A stretch of DNA of 64,000 bases from positions 5,237,001 through 5,301,000 of the forward strand of contig NZ_CP045295.1 of the NCBI RefSeq assembly GCF_009363095.1, read 5' to 3'. Every line of letters starts with the position of its first letter. The first letter of the stretch is position 1. The translations under genes and the position numbers were made by a program. Shown here piece after piece: positions 17,016 to 26,255 of the stretch. The DNA comes from Paenibacillus cellulositrophicus (GTDB taxonomy: Bacteria; Bacillota; Bacilli; Paenibacillales; Paenibacillaceae). A model generated the notes under the pieces. That model was not told the DNA's origin and did not search any database. It saw only the letters and a program-made list of their open reading frames with translations.

Positions 17016-18227
17016 ATGCTCATGGGCAAACCGCGAATCGAAGAATGGACGCAGCTGCGTGGCCTCGCCTTTCTGGCGATCGTGATGCAGCATTCCATTG
17101 CCGAGTACATCTACAGGCCCGACATTGTGGCCGCGGATTCTACCATGCTGACGATGATCTACCACCTGACCCGTTTCGGAACGCCGACCTTTGTATTTTT
17201 GTCCGCCGTGCTGCTGTTCTACAACTATGGTGAACGGTTTCGGTACGGTCCGTTTATCCGCAAACGGTTCGGGGATGTGTATGTCCCTTTCCTGTGCTGG
17301 ACGGTGATTTATTGGCTGTATGTCCACGTATTTACCCCATCCTTCTGGCAAAAAGGAGGACAGGACTGGGGAGCGCTGCTGAAAGAGATGTTCGTTCCTC
17401 AGACGGGATACCAGCTGTGGTTTATCCTGATGATCTTTCAGTTCTACCTGCTGTTTCCGCTGTTTGCCTGGGCGTTCCGGGCGGCGCGGCGCGTGATCGG
17501 TCCTATGGAGGCGAAGAAGCGGGCAGGGGTGCTGTCCGCGATCCTGGGCGGTTCTTTTATGATCTACGCTGCTCTGCTATATCTCTCCTATTACCGGATG
17601 GGGAGCTGGGCCGAAGGGCTTGACGGACTCTGGTCCGTTTTGCTGCAGTACCGCAGCTATTCGTTTGTGATGTACGGTTTTTATTTTGTGGCCGGTGCGG
17701 TATGCGCGGCATCCGTCTCCAACTGGCGGAAGTGGTGCACACGGCTGCTGCCTTGGACCGGACTCCTGTTCCTGGCTATGTACATCAAGCTGGGCTATGA
17801 CGTGCTGCAGGGGTCGGGCGAGGTCGTGAATTTAAATATATCCACTTACCTGCGGCCATCGACCTTTGTCATCATCGTCGCGCAGATGCTCCTGCTGTAC
17901 GGGCTGCTCATCATGATGCAGGGGCGGAGCCAGGCTTTCCTGCGGCTGCTGACCTGGATCGGCCGATATTCATTTGGTGGCTATCTTGTGCACGCCCTGA
18001 TCATTTACGTGATCGCCTTTTTTACGCGACCGATGGATCTGGCCGGCAGCCACGTGTCTTTTACGCTCCTGACCTTCGGCCTGACTGTGCTCGCTTCGCT
18101 CGGCATCAGCTACACGCTGTCGCATCTGCCGGGCTCGCGCTGGATCATTGGCGCAAAGCGCCGTGACGTGAAGCAGGGCAAGCCGGACGAGACCGGTTTC
18201 CGCAAGGAGTCCCCGACGGTGTCTTGA
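17016..18227 (+). CDS. acyltransferase family 3 membrane protein
   Basis: 403 residues with about ten hydrophobic segments. It opens RIEEWTQLRGLAFLAIVMQHS, where the family's R..RG...V...H pattern places the catalytic histidine at about residue 29. Members transfer acetyl or other acyl groups to sugars of surface glycans, lipids or antibiotics. AAGGAGGA precedes ATG 17016. It stands alone, about 27 kb from the EPS locus, so its glycan target is unknown. The C-terminal 30 residues are cytosolic and charged. Confidence 0.88.
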   Translation: MLMGKPRIEEWTQLRGLAFLAIVMQHSIAEYIYRPDIVAADSTMLTMIYHLTRFGTPTFVFLSAVLLFYNYGERFRYGPFIRKRFGDVYVPFLCWTVIYWLYVHVFTPSFWQKGGQDWGALLKEMFVPQTGYQLWFILMIFQFYLLFPLFAWAFRAARRVIGPMEAKKRAGVLSAILGGSFMIYAALLYLSYYRMGSWAEGLDGLWSVLLQYRSYSFVMYGFYFVAGAVCAASVSNWRKWCTRLLPWTGLLFLAMYIKLGYDVLQGSGEVVNLNISTYLRPSTFVIIVAQMLLLYGLLIMMQGRSQAFLRLLTWIGRYSFGGYLVHALIIYVIAFFTRPMDLAGSHVSFTLLTFGLTVLASLGISYTLSHLPGSRWIIGAKRRDVKQGKPDETGFRKESPTVS

Positions 18228-18291
18228 TGCCGTGATGCCTAGATGAAAGTCCATTAGAACAAACCAATGATGCTCCAATTATCCCGCAGCG

Positions 18292-18333
18292 AAAAAGGGT
18301 GCCATCAATCCAATGATTGATGGCACCCTTTTT
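18292..18333. terminator. bidirectional Rho-independent terminator
   Basis: AAAAAGGGTGCCATCAAT and ATTGATGGCACCCTTTTT form an 18-base near-perfect stem between two convergent genes, active in either direction. Confidence 0.92.
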
Positions 18334-18348
18334 GATTTCGAAGGTAAA

Positions 18349-19266
18349 TTAGACCGAGAGGACGATCTTTCCGCGGCCATGGCCGGATTCGATCTCCCGG
18401 TGGGCTTCCCGGGCCTGATCCAGCGGCAGCACTTTGCGGATATGGATGTCGACCTTTCCTTCGTTGTAGATGCGGACAAGCTCGGCAAGGCGTTCTTTGC
18501 TGCGCGTGCCGGTCAGCTGCCGGATGCCGAGTGTTTGGGCCTGAACACTGGGGACCATTGCTACAATTCGGCTGAGGTCCTGGACCAGGTCCACGGATGC
18601 CTGCAGGGCGAGGTCATCTCCGCCGCCGGCATGCAAGGCGGCGTCCACTCCAGCGGGAGCGATGGCGCGTACGCGGGCGGCGAGCCCATCCCCGTAGCCG
18701 AGCGGAATGGCGCCCAAACGCTGGAGATGATCGTGATTGGCCTCGCTGGCCGTGCCGATCACCCTGCCGGCGCCCCAGGCCAGCGCGAGTTGCACGGCAA
18801 AGGTGCCCAGCCCCCCGGCCGCCCCGTGGATCAGCACGGTATCCCCGGGCTGAATCCGGATCGCTTCCAGTCCCATATGGGCGCCCTGTCCGTTGCCGGT
18901 AAAGCCTCCGGCGGTCTCCCAAGGCATGCCCGCCGGTTTGCGGACCAACTGGTCGCTGCTGACGACGACATATTCGGCATAACCGCCAAACATCGTAAAG
19001 CCGATCACTTCGTCCCCGCGGACGAATTCGCTGACGCCGTCTCCCACCTCGTCGATGATCCCGGCAAATTCATTGCCCGGGATGATCGGAAAAGGGTGGG
19101 ACTGCGCGTACGGAACGTTTCCGCTGCGGACCTTGGCGTCGATTGGCATGACGCCGGCCGTTTTGACGCGTACCCGGGCGGTTCCCGGTCCGGCTGACGG
19201 GACGGGCAGCTCAGTCAGCTGCAGCACATCGGGCGGCCCCAGACGGTTGAACGTTATGGCTTTCAT
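18349..19266 (-). CDS. NADP-dependent MDR oxidoreductase (zinc-type quinone reductase)
   Basis: 305 residues from ATG 19266, placed 8 bases after AAGGAGTG; GTG 19275 is too close to that site. GroES-like domain with GVMPIDAKVRSGNVPYAQ and FPIIPGNEFAGIIDEVG; Rossmann loop HGAAGGLGTFAVQLALAWG at about residue 150. It lacks the structural zinc cysteines. Predicted NADPH-dependent reductase of quinones or enones in the cytosol. It is divergent from the LysR gene at 19411, its likely regulator. Confidence 0.87.
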   Translation of the reverse strand: MKAITFNRLGPPDVLQLTELPVPSAGPGTARVRVKTAGVMPIDAKVRSGNVPYAQSHPFPIIPGNEFAGIIDEVGDGVSEFVRGDEVIGFTMFGGYAEYVVVSSDQLVRKPAGMPWETAGGFTGNGQGAHMGLEAIRIQPGDTVLIHGAAGGLGTFAVQLALAWGAGRVIGTASEANHDHLQRLGAIPLGYGDGLAARVRAIAPAGVDAALHAGGGDDLALQASVDLVQDLSRIVAMVPSVQAQTLGIRQLTGTRSKERLAELVRIYNEGKVDIHIRKVLPLDQAREAHREIESGHGRGKIVLSV

Positions 19267-19373
19267 TGGACTCACTCCTTGAATTATCCTGAATTGTAGA
19301 TCCCATTGATTTCCTTTTCAAGTTATTTTATAATCAGGCTGCGATAAACGGAAATATATATTTAATTATGACT

Positions 19374-19393
19374 CTATATATTCAAGTATATAG
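19374..19393. promoter_or_regulatory. perfect inverted repeat between reductase and LysR gene
   Basis: CTATATA-TTCAAG-TATATAG is a perfect 7-base inverted repeat with a 6-base centre, ending 17 bp before the LysR start codon. It is a likely LysR operator for autoregulation and control of the divergent reductase. Confidence 0.5.
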
Positions 19394-19410
19394 AAAACGG
19401 AGGGAGAGCT

Positions 19411-20283
19411 ATGGAGCTGCTGCAGCTTCAATATTTCAGGACGGTCGCCAGGCTGGAGCATATGACAAAAGCGTCGCAGGAGCTGCGGATCGCCCAGCCG
19501 GCGCTCAGCAAGACGATTTCCCGGCTGGAGGAGGATATCGGCGTTCCGCTGTTTGACAGGCAAGCGGGTAGAATTCGGCTGAATTCCTATGGGAAGGCGT
19601 TTCTGACAAAAGCTGAGGAAGCGCTTCGCCTGCTGGAGGAAGGAAAGCGGGAAGTAGCGGATCTTGCCGGGCTGGAGCGTGGCAGCATCCGTCTGGTCAC
19701 GGCGACGCTGGAGCGGATGACGGGGCCAATCACCGAATTTATATCGGCTCATCCGGAAGTGAACTTTCAAATTTCCCAGGCTCCCATTGAGCAGATGAGC
19801 GAATTTCTTACTTCGGGTGAGGCCGATCTCGGCTTTACGCCGCTGCCGCTGGATCAAGCGGGATATGCCTATAAGGCGGTGCTGAGCGAGGAATTGTACT
19901 TGGCCGTGCCCTCGGCGCATCCGCTTGCCGGCCGCCGTCAGGTTTCTTTGAAAGAAGCGGCGGCGGAGCCGTTTATCGGATATCGGGAGGACTTTGTCTT
20001 CCAGCAAATTAATGACGGCTTCTTTGAGCAGGCCGGGGCGGCTCCCCGGTACATTTGCCGGGTCGACGAACCGCCGGCGATCCTAAGCCTCGTACGCGCG
20101 CGCGTCGGGGTAGCGCTGTCCGGCTGCAAAAAAGGAGATAAAGAAATACCCGGTGTCACTCTAGTGCCCGTGTCCGATCAAGCGTGCCGGCGCCAATATT
20201 ACCTCGTATGGAGCGAGCAGCGCTATTTGTCGGCCGCCGCGTGCGAATTTAGGGACCACGTGGCCGCATATTTTGCTGAGTAG
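19411..20283 (+). CDS. LysR-family transcriptional regulator
   Basis: 290 residues. Winged helix-turn-helix at residues 1-60 (LLQLQYFRTVARLEHMTKASQEL, recognition helix SKTISRLEEDIGVPLF, then DRQAGRIRLNSYGKAFL). Effector-binding domain at about 90-285 (GSIRLVTATL, HPEVNFQISQAPIEQM). Divergent from the MDR reductase, which it presumably activates in response to an electrophile or quinone; the effector is not predictable. CGGAGGGAGAG precedes the ATG. Confidence 0.92.
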   Translation: MELLQLQYFRTVARLEHMTKASQELRIAQPALSKTISRLEEDIGVPLFDRQAGRIRLNSYGKAFLTKAEEALRLLEEGKREVADLAGLERGSIRLVTATLERMTGPITEFISAHPEVNFQISQAPIEQMSEFLTSGEADLGFTPLPLDQAGYAYKAVLSEELYLAVPSAHPLAGRRQVSLKEAAAEPFIGYREDFVFQQINDGFFEQAGAAPRYICRVDEPPAILSLVRARVGVALSGCKKGDKEIPGVTLVPVSDQACRRQYYLVWSEQRYLSAAACEFRDHVAAYFAE

Positions 20284-20390
20284 ACGTGGCCTAGGAAAAG
20301 TAATTACAGCCGCTGTACTTGCCAGCAAGCAGGAGACGTCTGCAATCTTTGCCGGATGGAAATCAAATAGTAAGGAGCAAAAGGAGGCTT

Positions 20391-21269
20391 GTGGATTTGG
20401 TGGATTTTGAATGGTACCGCAGCTTCTGTGCGATTTATAAGCATCTTTCGCTGTCGGAAGCCGCCAAGAGCCGCATCATGACACAGCCGGCGATGAGCCA
20501 GCATCTGGCCGCGCTGGAGGCGGAAGTGGGCGAAGCATTGTTTATTCGAACGTCCAGAAAAATCGTGCCGACGGAGCGGGGGAAAGAGTTGTATTCCCGG
20601 GTTGCTCCCTTGATCGAATCGCTGGAATCGACAACGCATGATTTTAAATCGGCATCTTTGCCTTCGATGGCGGTGACGAAGATCGGGACAGCCCATGAAT
20701 TTTTTAAAGAAAAGATACTTCCCACACTTCGAGATTTCCCTACCTGTACGGTCACCCGTTTCGGGACAGCCGATGTCCTGTTGGACCAGTTGAAGGATGA
20801 ACAGCTGGATATTGTCGTCACGCCAAAAAAATACCCGATTCCAGGCATTGGATTTACGAAATCCATGGTCGAGGAATTTGTCATCGTTGCGCCAGCGGCT
20901 TTAGACGTTCCGGAAGTGCGGAATCCGGAAGAAGCCGAACGGTGGCTTTCCGCGCAGCCCTGGCTCAGCTACGGCCTGGAGCTGCCGATCATCCGCCGGA
21001 TCTGGCGGGAGCATTTTCATAAACGCCCACTGATCCGACCCATTCATGTCATCCCCAATCTGCATATGATTCTGAGCGCGGTCGCGAGTGGAGCAGGTAT
21101 CAGTGTGGTGCCCACGTATATGCTAACGCATGAGCCTGAATCACCGGGCTATCGAATACTGTGGGAAGAATTGAAAGTAAGCAACGACATTTTCTTGGCT
21201 TACCAGCTAAAGCATAAACATGTGCCTCACATTCAGGAAACGTTGTCCCTTCTGCAAGGGGTTGTTTGA
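20391..21269 (+). CDS. LysR-family transcriptional regulator
   Basis: About 292 residues; DNA-binding domain VDFEWYRSFCAIYKHLSLSEAA, QPAMSQHLAALEAEVGEALF and RTSRKIVPTERGKELY; effector domain from AVTKIGTAHEFFKEKIL. The start is a non-ATG codon: AAGGAGG at 20381-20387 is followed by GTG 20391, TTG 20397 and GTG 20400, and the frame upstream of these shows no homology. It follows the other LysR gene in the same direction and probably regulates the epimerase-like gene at 21492, which it precedes. Confidence 0.87.
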   Translation: MDLVDFEWYRSFCAIYKHLSLSEAAKSRIMTQPAMSQHLAALEAEVGEALFIRTSRKIVPTERGKELYSRVAPLIESLESTTHDFKSASLPSMAVTKIGTAHEFFKEKILPTLRDFPTCTVTRFGTADVLLDQLKDEQLDIVVTPKKYPIPGIGFTKSMVEEFVIVAPAALDVPEVRNPEEAERWLSAQPWLSYGLELPIIRRIWREHFHKRPLIRPIHVIPNLHMILSAVASGAGISVVPTYMLTHEPESPGYRILWEELKVSNDIFLAYQLKHKHVPHIQETLSLLQGVV

Positions 21270-21314
21270 GCGCCGCTTTCAAGTGGATGTTCCCTCTTCT
21301 ATTGATAAATAAAT

Positions 21315-21339
21315 TTATGATGTATTAGATAATTCATAA
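21315..21339 (+). promoter_or_regulatory. candidate LysR operator upstream of epimerase gene
   Basis: TTATGA-N13-TCATAA is an inverted repeat of LysR-like geometry, 150 bp before the epimerase-like gene. The 220 bp between the LysR gene and this gene hold no other clear signal apart from a GCACG...CGTGC pairing near 21400. Confidence 0.35.
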
Positions 21340-21491
21340 TTTGTTTTCTGGATAAGTCCGTGTTTACAATGGAATAAAGAATCCTCGATCAGCCGTATAG
21401 CACGGGGATTTAGGACTGTGATCGTGCCCGGGTTCAGCCCGTTCGCAGGATCTGGTTCGCAAAAGGAATCCAGAGAGATGGGGGAGAGTTG

Positions 21492-22391
21492 ATGAAGATT
21501 TTTATCACAGGAGCATCTGGTTATATAGGCGGATCCGTAAGCAAGACGTTTGTAGATCAAGGGCATATCGTCTACGGTTTGGTCCGAAATCCGGACAAGA
21601 TGGAGCCACTCCGGCAGCTCGGTATTGAACCGGTGCTGGGCACGCTGGACGACGCACAGCTGCTGACAGACTATGCCCAATCCAGCGATGCGGTCGTGCA
21701 TACGGCCGACTCGGACCATCATTTTGCGGTTGGGACTTTGATCGCGTCTTTGCGCGGCACCGGCAAGGCGTTCATTCACACCTCCGGTTCCAGCGTGGTG
21801 GGAGACGACGCCAGAGGAGATCATCTCAGCAGCCATATTTACGATGAGGAAACGCCCTTTGTCCCGATGGACATCCGGGCGGACCGTGTGAACATTAACA
21901 AGCGGGTTCGCCGGGCCGGCGTAGATGAAGATGTAAGAAGCATTGTTATCGTCCCGTCCATGATCTATGGGGATGCGCTTGGGCTCCCGGTCGAAAGTGA
22001 TCAGCTGCCGCAAATCATCCGCAAATCCCGGGAATTGGGAGCGGGCGTACATGTCGGCAAGGGTGTGAACCGTTGGTCTAATGTGCATATCAGAGATTTG
22101 GCGCAGCTCTATGTGCTTGCACTGGAAAAGGCTCCGTCGGCCTCTTATTTCTACGCTTCAGACGGGGAGGAATCCTACGGGGATATTGCCCGGGCGGTGA
22201 GTGACGCTTTAGGTTTCGGCGGCAAAACAATCAGCTGGCCGGCGGAAGAGGCGATAGAGGAGCTGGGAGACTGGGCGCGATTCGCTATTGCCTCCAACAG
22301 CCGGGTGCGTTCGGTTCATGCCCGGAATTTGTTAGGCTGGCAGCCCAAGGAAGAGGGGCTTCTCAGCTGGATTCGGCATCATTTGAAATGA
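21492..22391 (+). CDS. NAD-dependent epimerase/dehydratase family (extended SDR) protein
   Basis: 299 residues from ATG 21492; the TTG three bases upstream is less likely after GGGGGAGAG. The N-terminal dinucleotide site is FITGASGYIGGSVSKTF (residues about 4-20). HTSGSSVVGDD corresponds to the catalytic Ser strand; a typical YxxxK is replaced by a divergent segment near residue 135 (VNINKRVRR), so it belongs to the atypical SDR group. Function may be a NADPH-binding reductase or sensor. Preceded by a LysR gene. Confidence 0.82.
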   Translation: MKIFITGASGYIGGSVSKTFVDQGHIVYGLVRNPDKMEPLRQLGIEPVLGTLDDAQLLTDYAQSSDAVVHTADSDHHFAVGTLIASLRGTGKAFIHTSGSSVVGDDARGDHLSSHIYDEETPFVPMDIRADRVNINKRVRRAGVDEDVRSIVIVPSMIYGDALGLPVESDQLPQIIRKSRELGAGVHVGKGVNRWSNVHIRDLAQLYVLALEKAPSASYFYASDGEESYGDIARAVSDALGFGGKTISWPAEEAIEELGDWARFAIASNSRVRSVHARNLLGWQPKEEGLLSWIRHHLK

Positions 22392-22444
22392 GGAAAGGCG
22401 TTGAATTTCACCATTTCACTACATTAACGCGTTACCTTGTGATC

Positions 22445-22474
22445 TTGCATCCCTTCCACCGATTGTAATACAAT
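22445..22474 (+). promoter_or_regulatory. promoter of DAHP synthase T-box leader
   Basis: TTGCAT at 22445-22450, an 18-base spacer and TACAAT at 22469-22474, about 25 bp before the T-box leader. Confidence 0.55.
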
Positions 22475-22499
22475 GCTTTTAAATTTTAGTTCGAGCTAA

Positions 22500-22772
22500 T
22501 TCATAGGACACAAGCTGTGAAGGAAAGAGTAAGCGGAGAAAGCTCCTGCCAGGGACGGTATGCCGATAGACTGGAAGCATCCGAGGGACACTGCCCGCCG
22601 AAGTTCATTCCTGAGCCGGTATTTTGATTCCCTGCATGAGTAATGCAGGACGTAGGAATACCCGTTTCCCTTGCGTTAAAAGGTTCAAGTGAGATGTGCA
22701 GCCTACACGTGTGCATGTCTAATAAGGGTGGTACCACGACTCCTCGTCCCTTGGCGGACAGGGGTCTTTTTT
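22500..22772 (+). ncRNA. T-box leader controlling DAHP synthase, probably Phe type
   Basis: The T-box segment AGGGTGGTACCACG is at about 22726-22740. It is followed by the terminator stem GACTCCT with AGGGGTC and six T residues ending near 22772. The stem I start shows GGAAAGAGTAAG. The specifier-loop candidate GAAGTTCA (about 22606) offers TTC, a phenylalanine codon followed by A as is usual. An aromatic amino-acid sensor is expected before a shikimate-pathway gene. The specifier assignment is by pattern only. Confidence 0.85.
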
Positions 22773-22817
22773 GTTTGATTTTTATATTTTTTAACACTAG
22801 GTGAGGAGAGATGAGAG

Positions 22818-23888
22818 ATGAGTCAAGGGCGCTTGGAAGAACTGCGCAATCAATTGGATGAGGTGAATCTTCAGCTGCTGTCACTGCTGTCCGAACGGGC
22901 ACGGATCGCACAGGAGCTTGGTGTAGAGAAGGAAAAACAGGGCGTGCCGAAGTTTGATCCGGTCCGTGAAAAGGAAATGCTAGAGAAGCTCGTGGCCAGC
23001 AACGAAGGACCGTTCGACCATGAGACGGTTCGGCATCTGTTCAAGCAAATTTTTCAAGCGACGCTGACGCTGCAGCAGGTCGATCATAAGAAGCACCTGC
23101 TCGTCAGCCGCAAGAAAAAGGCGGAGGATACCGTCATTCAGCTGGGCGATGTGACGATCGGCGGCGGCAAGCCGGTCATGATCGCAGGGCCATGCTCGGT
23201 TGAGAGCTATGAGCAGGTCCGCACCGTGGCGGCCGCTTTGAAGGAAGCGGGCATCACGGTGATGCGCGGCGGCGCCTTCAAGCCGAGAACCTCGCCTTAT
23301 GATTTCCAGGGGCTTGGCATCGAAGGCCTGAAAATTCTGAAGGAAGTAGCGAGCGAATTCGGGCTGAAGACGATCAGCGAAATCGTGGATCCGGCTCATA
23401 TCGAGCTGGCATGCGATTACATCGACGTCATCCAGATCGGGGCGAGAAACATGCAGAACTTCGAGCTGCTGAAGGCGGCTGGCGACGTCCGGACGCCGAT
23501 TCTGCTCAAGCGCGGGCTGGCAGCGACCATCGACGAATTCGTGCACGCGGCCGAGTACATTTTATCCCGGGGCAACACGCAGATCATGCTGATTGAGCGG
23601 GGTATCCGCACGTACGAAAAAGCGACGCGCAACACGCTCGACATTTCGGCCGTACCGATCCTAAAGCAGGAAACGCATCTGCCGGTACTGGTCGACGTGA
23701 CCCATTCCACCGGCCGCAAAGACATCATGGCTCCTTGTGCTAAAGCGGCTCTGGCTGCCGGCGCGGACGGCGTGATGGTCGAGGTTCATCCGGATCCAGC
23801 TACGGCGTTGTCCGACGCGGCCCAGCAGTTCAACATTCCGCAGTTCCAGGAATTCTACAACCAAGTTAAAGGTTCGGGACTGCTGTAA
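22818..23888 (+). CDS. aroF: bifunctional chorismate mutase / DAHP synthase
   Basis: 356 residues. The N-terminal AroQ-type chorismate mutase helices (LEELRNQLDEVNLQLLSLLSERARIAQELG in part, residues about 5-85) are fused to a type I-beta 3-deoxy-7-phosphoheptulonate synthase (about 110-350). The latter has AGPCSVESYEQV, GGAFKPRTSPYDFQGLG and HSTGRKDIMAPCAKAA. It condenses erythrose 4-phosphate with phosphoenolpyruvate, the entry to aromatic amino acids; in Bacillus the mutase domain provides feedback by chorismate or prephenate. Called aroA in B. subtilis. Transcription is governed by the T-box just upstream. Confidence 0.95.
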   Translation: MSQGRLEELRNQLDEVNLQLLSLLSERARIAQELGVEKEKQGVPKFDPVREKEMLEKLVASNEGPFDHETVRHLFKQIFQATLTLQQVDHKKHLLVSRKKKAEDTVIQLGDVTIGGGKPVMIAGPCSVESYEQVRTVAAALKEAGITVMRGGAFKPRTSPYDFQGLGIEGLKILKEVASEFGLKTISEIVDPAHIELACDYIDVIQIGARNMQNFELLKAAGDVRTPILLKRGLAATIDEFVHAAEYILSRGNTQIMLIERGIRTYEKATRNTLDISAVPILKQETHLPVLVDVTHSTGRKDIMAPCAKAALAAGADGVMVEVHPDPATALSDAAQQFNIPQFQEFYNQVKGSGLL

Positions 23889-23945
23889 GCACCGGATTCC
23901 ATGATCACTTTGCCTGAATAAATGACGTTAGCAAGGCACAACAAA

Positions 23946-23990
23946 AGCCGGGTCTCCTCTAGAGCTGCATGAGAGGGGATCCGGTTTTTT
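23946..23990 (+). terminator. Rho-independent terminator
   Basis: AGCCGG-GTCTCCTCT pairs with AGAGGGGATCCGG, followed by six T residues, after the DAHP synthase gene. Confidence 0.85.
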
Positions 23991-24037
23991 AGATATTGCA
24001 GTCTGTCTGCGATGAGTTTAGACCGATAGTCATTTCT

Positions 24038-24883
24038 TTATAAAAAATGACTCGTTTCCACAAAGCTTTTTTCCAGGGGGGACATCTCATATCCCGTTCG
24101 AGTCACCAAATATTTGTCCACATAGCGGAACGGCTCGGGCAACTGGGCATATGCCGAAAATCCGTGCTGCATCACGATGTTTTTGGAAATCAAGGAGATG
24201 CCCATCCCAAGGGAGGTCAGCTGAAGGAGGGTGTCCAGAATCCCCACTTCGGTGCTTTCTCCTTTTTCCAGGCCAAGCTCGGCGTAAAGCCGCTCCAGAA
24301 TCGCAGCGTACAGGCAGTCTCGGGTCAAAATGATCCAGTTCTCCCCGTGGAGGGCGCATTCCAGGCTTTGTCCGCCGGCGAACTTTTTGCCGATGAGCAC
24401 CATCTCCTCCGTACCCAGTTTTTTGTAACTCAGCTGCGGCGAATCGGTCCTGCCGATCGTAAAGGCCAAATCGATGTTTCCTTGGAGCAATTCGTGCTCC
24501 ATCGACTGCGTCGTCCCGGTCTTTAGCGTGACGGACAGATCGGCGTGATTTTCATATAAACGGGTCAGTGCATCCGTGAGCTCTTTGCCAAAGACGGACT
24601 GCATGGTGCCGATCCGCAGCTTCATCTCCCTATAGCTCATATCCAGCTCGGTTTCTTCCCATAAAACAAGCATTTTTTTATATTGGCGGTAGAGCTTCCG
24701 CCCCTCCGACGTCAGCTCCATGCCTTTGGCACTCCGGATGAAAAGCTGCTGTCCGTAATGGGCTTCGATTTTTTTGATCTTGGCCGTCATGTTGGACTGG
24801 AGATGGTTCAGCTTGACGGCTGCGGCCGACAGGCTTTTAAGCTCGGCAACGCTGACAAAGGCTTTCATATTATCGATATCCAT
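24038..24883 (-). CDS. LysR-family transcriptional regulator
   Basis: 281 residues from ATG 24883, which follows TTGGAGGTCGAC. DNA-binding domain MKAFVSVAELKSLSAAAVKL, SNMTAKIKKIEAHYGQQLF and RSAKGMELTSEGRKLY; effector domain from LRIGTMQSVFGKELTDAL. It resembles the YwbI/CzcR-like group with a low-complexity linker. Divergent from the Gfo/Idh/MocA oxidoreductase at 25003, its probable target. Between the two starts, about 120 bp of AT-rich sequence holds the promoters. Confidence 0.9.
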   Translation of the reverse strand: MDIDNMKAFVSVAELKSLSAAAVKLNHLQSNMTAKIKKIEAHYGQQLFIRSAKGMELTSEGRKLYRQYKKMLVLWEETELDMSYREMKLRIGTMQSVFGKELTDALTRLYENHADLSVTLKTGTTQSMEHELLQGNIDLAFTIGRTDSPQLSYKKLGTEEMVLIGKKFAGGQSLECALHGENWIILTRDCLYAAILERLYAELGLEKGESTEVGILDTLLQLTSLGMGISLISKNIVMQHGFSAYAQLPEPFRYVDKYLVTRTGYEMSPLEKSFVETSHFL

Positions 24884-25002
24884 GTCGACCTCCAAGGTAT
24901 CAAAAATGATGATGACTCTATTGATAACATGCATTATTCATGATGTCTTAATCCCAGTATACTGGAACCGTACAGAATCATAAAGCGAGGAGGAGAAGAG
25001 AA

Positions 25003-26124
25003 ATGGAGATAAAGGGTTCTGAAAAAATACGCACCGGGATCATTGGGGGGTCGTTAAACAATCAGTGGGCCAGCAAAACACACATTCCGGCTTTGACGCG
25101 GAGCACAAGCCATGAAATTACAGCCATTGCCACCTCGAATATGGCTAGCGCCCGGGAAAGCGCGGCCAAGCTGGGTGTCGCCCATGCTTTCGACGACTAT
25201 CGTGAACTGGTGCAGTCCGGGAATGTGGATTTGGTGGTGGTCAGCGTCAAGGTTCCCCATCATTACGAAATGATCAAGGAGGCCATCGCCGCGGGGAAAC
25301 ATGTGTACAGCGAATGGCCGCTTACCGTCACGCCAGAAGAGGCGGAGGAATTGGCGGACCTGGCTTCTAAGCAAGGGATTCATCATGCCGTTGGCCTTCA
25401 GGCCAGGCAGTCTCCTGCCCTGATCGATGCGAGGAACCGCATTTCGCGCGGAGACATCGGCCGGGTGTTATCCGCCAGCATGTCGGTGTCTACGCCGGGC
25501 AAGGGAGGGTACACGGAACGGAACAACATTTATCTGCTTCAGGAGAAGTATGGAGCAACGCTGCTGGCGATTAACGGGGGACACTCGCTCGACGCGTTTG
25601 GATTTGTGCTGGGAGATCTGAAAGAAGTCTACGCAACCATGCACAGCAATTATTCGGAGGCCAAGGTACTGGGAACCGGGGAGACGGTACCCAAAGATAC
25701 AGCCGACCAGATTATGGTTCATGGCACGCTCGAGAACGGCGCGTCGGTTTCAATCCATATTCAAGGCGGAACCTATCCGAAATTTGAATTGGAGATTCAA
25801 GGGGAGAAAGGGGTCATCTGCATTTCCCAGCCCCAGTCGCAAGGACATGTCCAGTTTGGTGGACTGGTGGTCGAGCAGGCGCTGTACCCGTCAGGACATA
25901 TTGAGGGTTACGGAGATCAGGAGACGTTTCAAAAGGTGTACGACGAGACGGAAGAACCTTCAGTCATCGTGAATCACGTGATGAAGGCACATCAGGTCAT
26001 GGCAGAGGATATTCGTCTCGGGACGTTCCAGGCCCCTGATTTTTACGAAGCCGCCCGCCTGCACCGGCTGCTGGAAACGATCCGGCAGTCTGCCTTAACC
26101 GGCAAACGGCTAAGCGTAAACTAA
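25003..26124 (+). CDS. Gfo/Idh/MocA-family oxidoreductase
   Basis: 373 residues. The N-terminal Rossmann domain contains IRTGIIGGSLNNQWASKTHIPAL and FDDYRELVQSGNVDLVVVSV. The family's EKP-like motif is changed to SEWPLTVTPEEAEEL (about residue 104), where Trp-Pro replaces Lys-Pro, as in galactose-repressor/Gal80-like members. The C-terminal domain begins near residue 135 (RNRISRGDIGRVL). Gal80-like proteins bind NAD(P) but may be regulatory rather than catalytic, so an enzymatic role is not certain. GGAGGAGAAG precedes the ATG; divergent LysR upstream. Confidence 0.85.
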   Translation: MEIKGSEKIRTGIIGGSLNNQWASKTHIPALTRSTSHEITAIATSNMASARESAAKLGVAHAFDDYRELVQSGNVDLVVVSVKVPHHYEMIKEAIAAGKHVYSEWPLTVTPEEAEELADLASKQGIHHAVGLQARQSPALIDARNRISRGDIGRVLSASMSVSTPGKGGYTERNNIYLLQEKYGATLLAINGGHSLDAFGFVLGDLKEVYATMHSNYSEAKVLGTGETVPKDTADQIMVHGTLENGASVSIHIQGGTYPKFELEIQGEKGVICISQPQSQGHVQFGGLVVEQALYPSGHIEGYGDQETFQKVYDETEEPSVIVNHVMKAHQVMAEDIRLGTFQAPDFYEAARLHRLLETIRQSALTGKRLSVN

Positions 26125-26161
26125 TCGGAACAAGCATGGCGGTGTGGTAGGACTGAGACCT

Positions 26162-26216
26162 AAAAAACGGCGGCAGCTAGGACAGAAAAAAGGTCCTGGG
26201 CTGTTGCCGTTTTTTG
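26162..26216. terminator. bidirectional terminator
   Basis: AAAAAACGGC-GGCAGC pairs with GCTGTTGCCGTTTTTT around an inner GGAC...GTCC-like stem, between the convergent Gfo/Idh and MerR genes. Confidence 0.85.
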
Positions 26217-26255
26217 AACCAAGCGTGGGCACTTCATGAAGCAGCGCTGCTTGCC

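Noticed and set aside
17016..18227. Link of the acyltransferase to the EPS locus
   Set aside because: It lies about 27 kb away with unrelated operons and terminators between, so no link can be supported.
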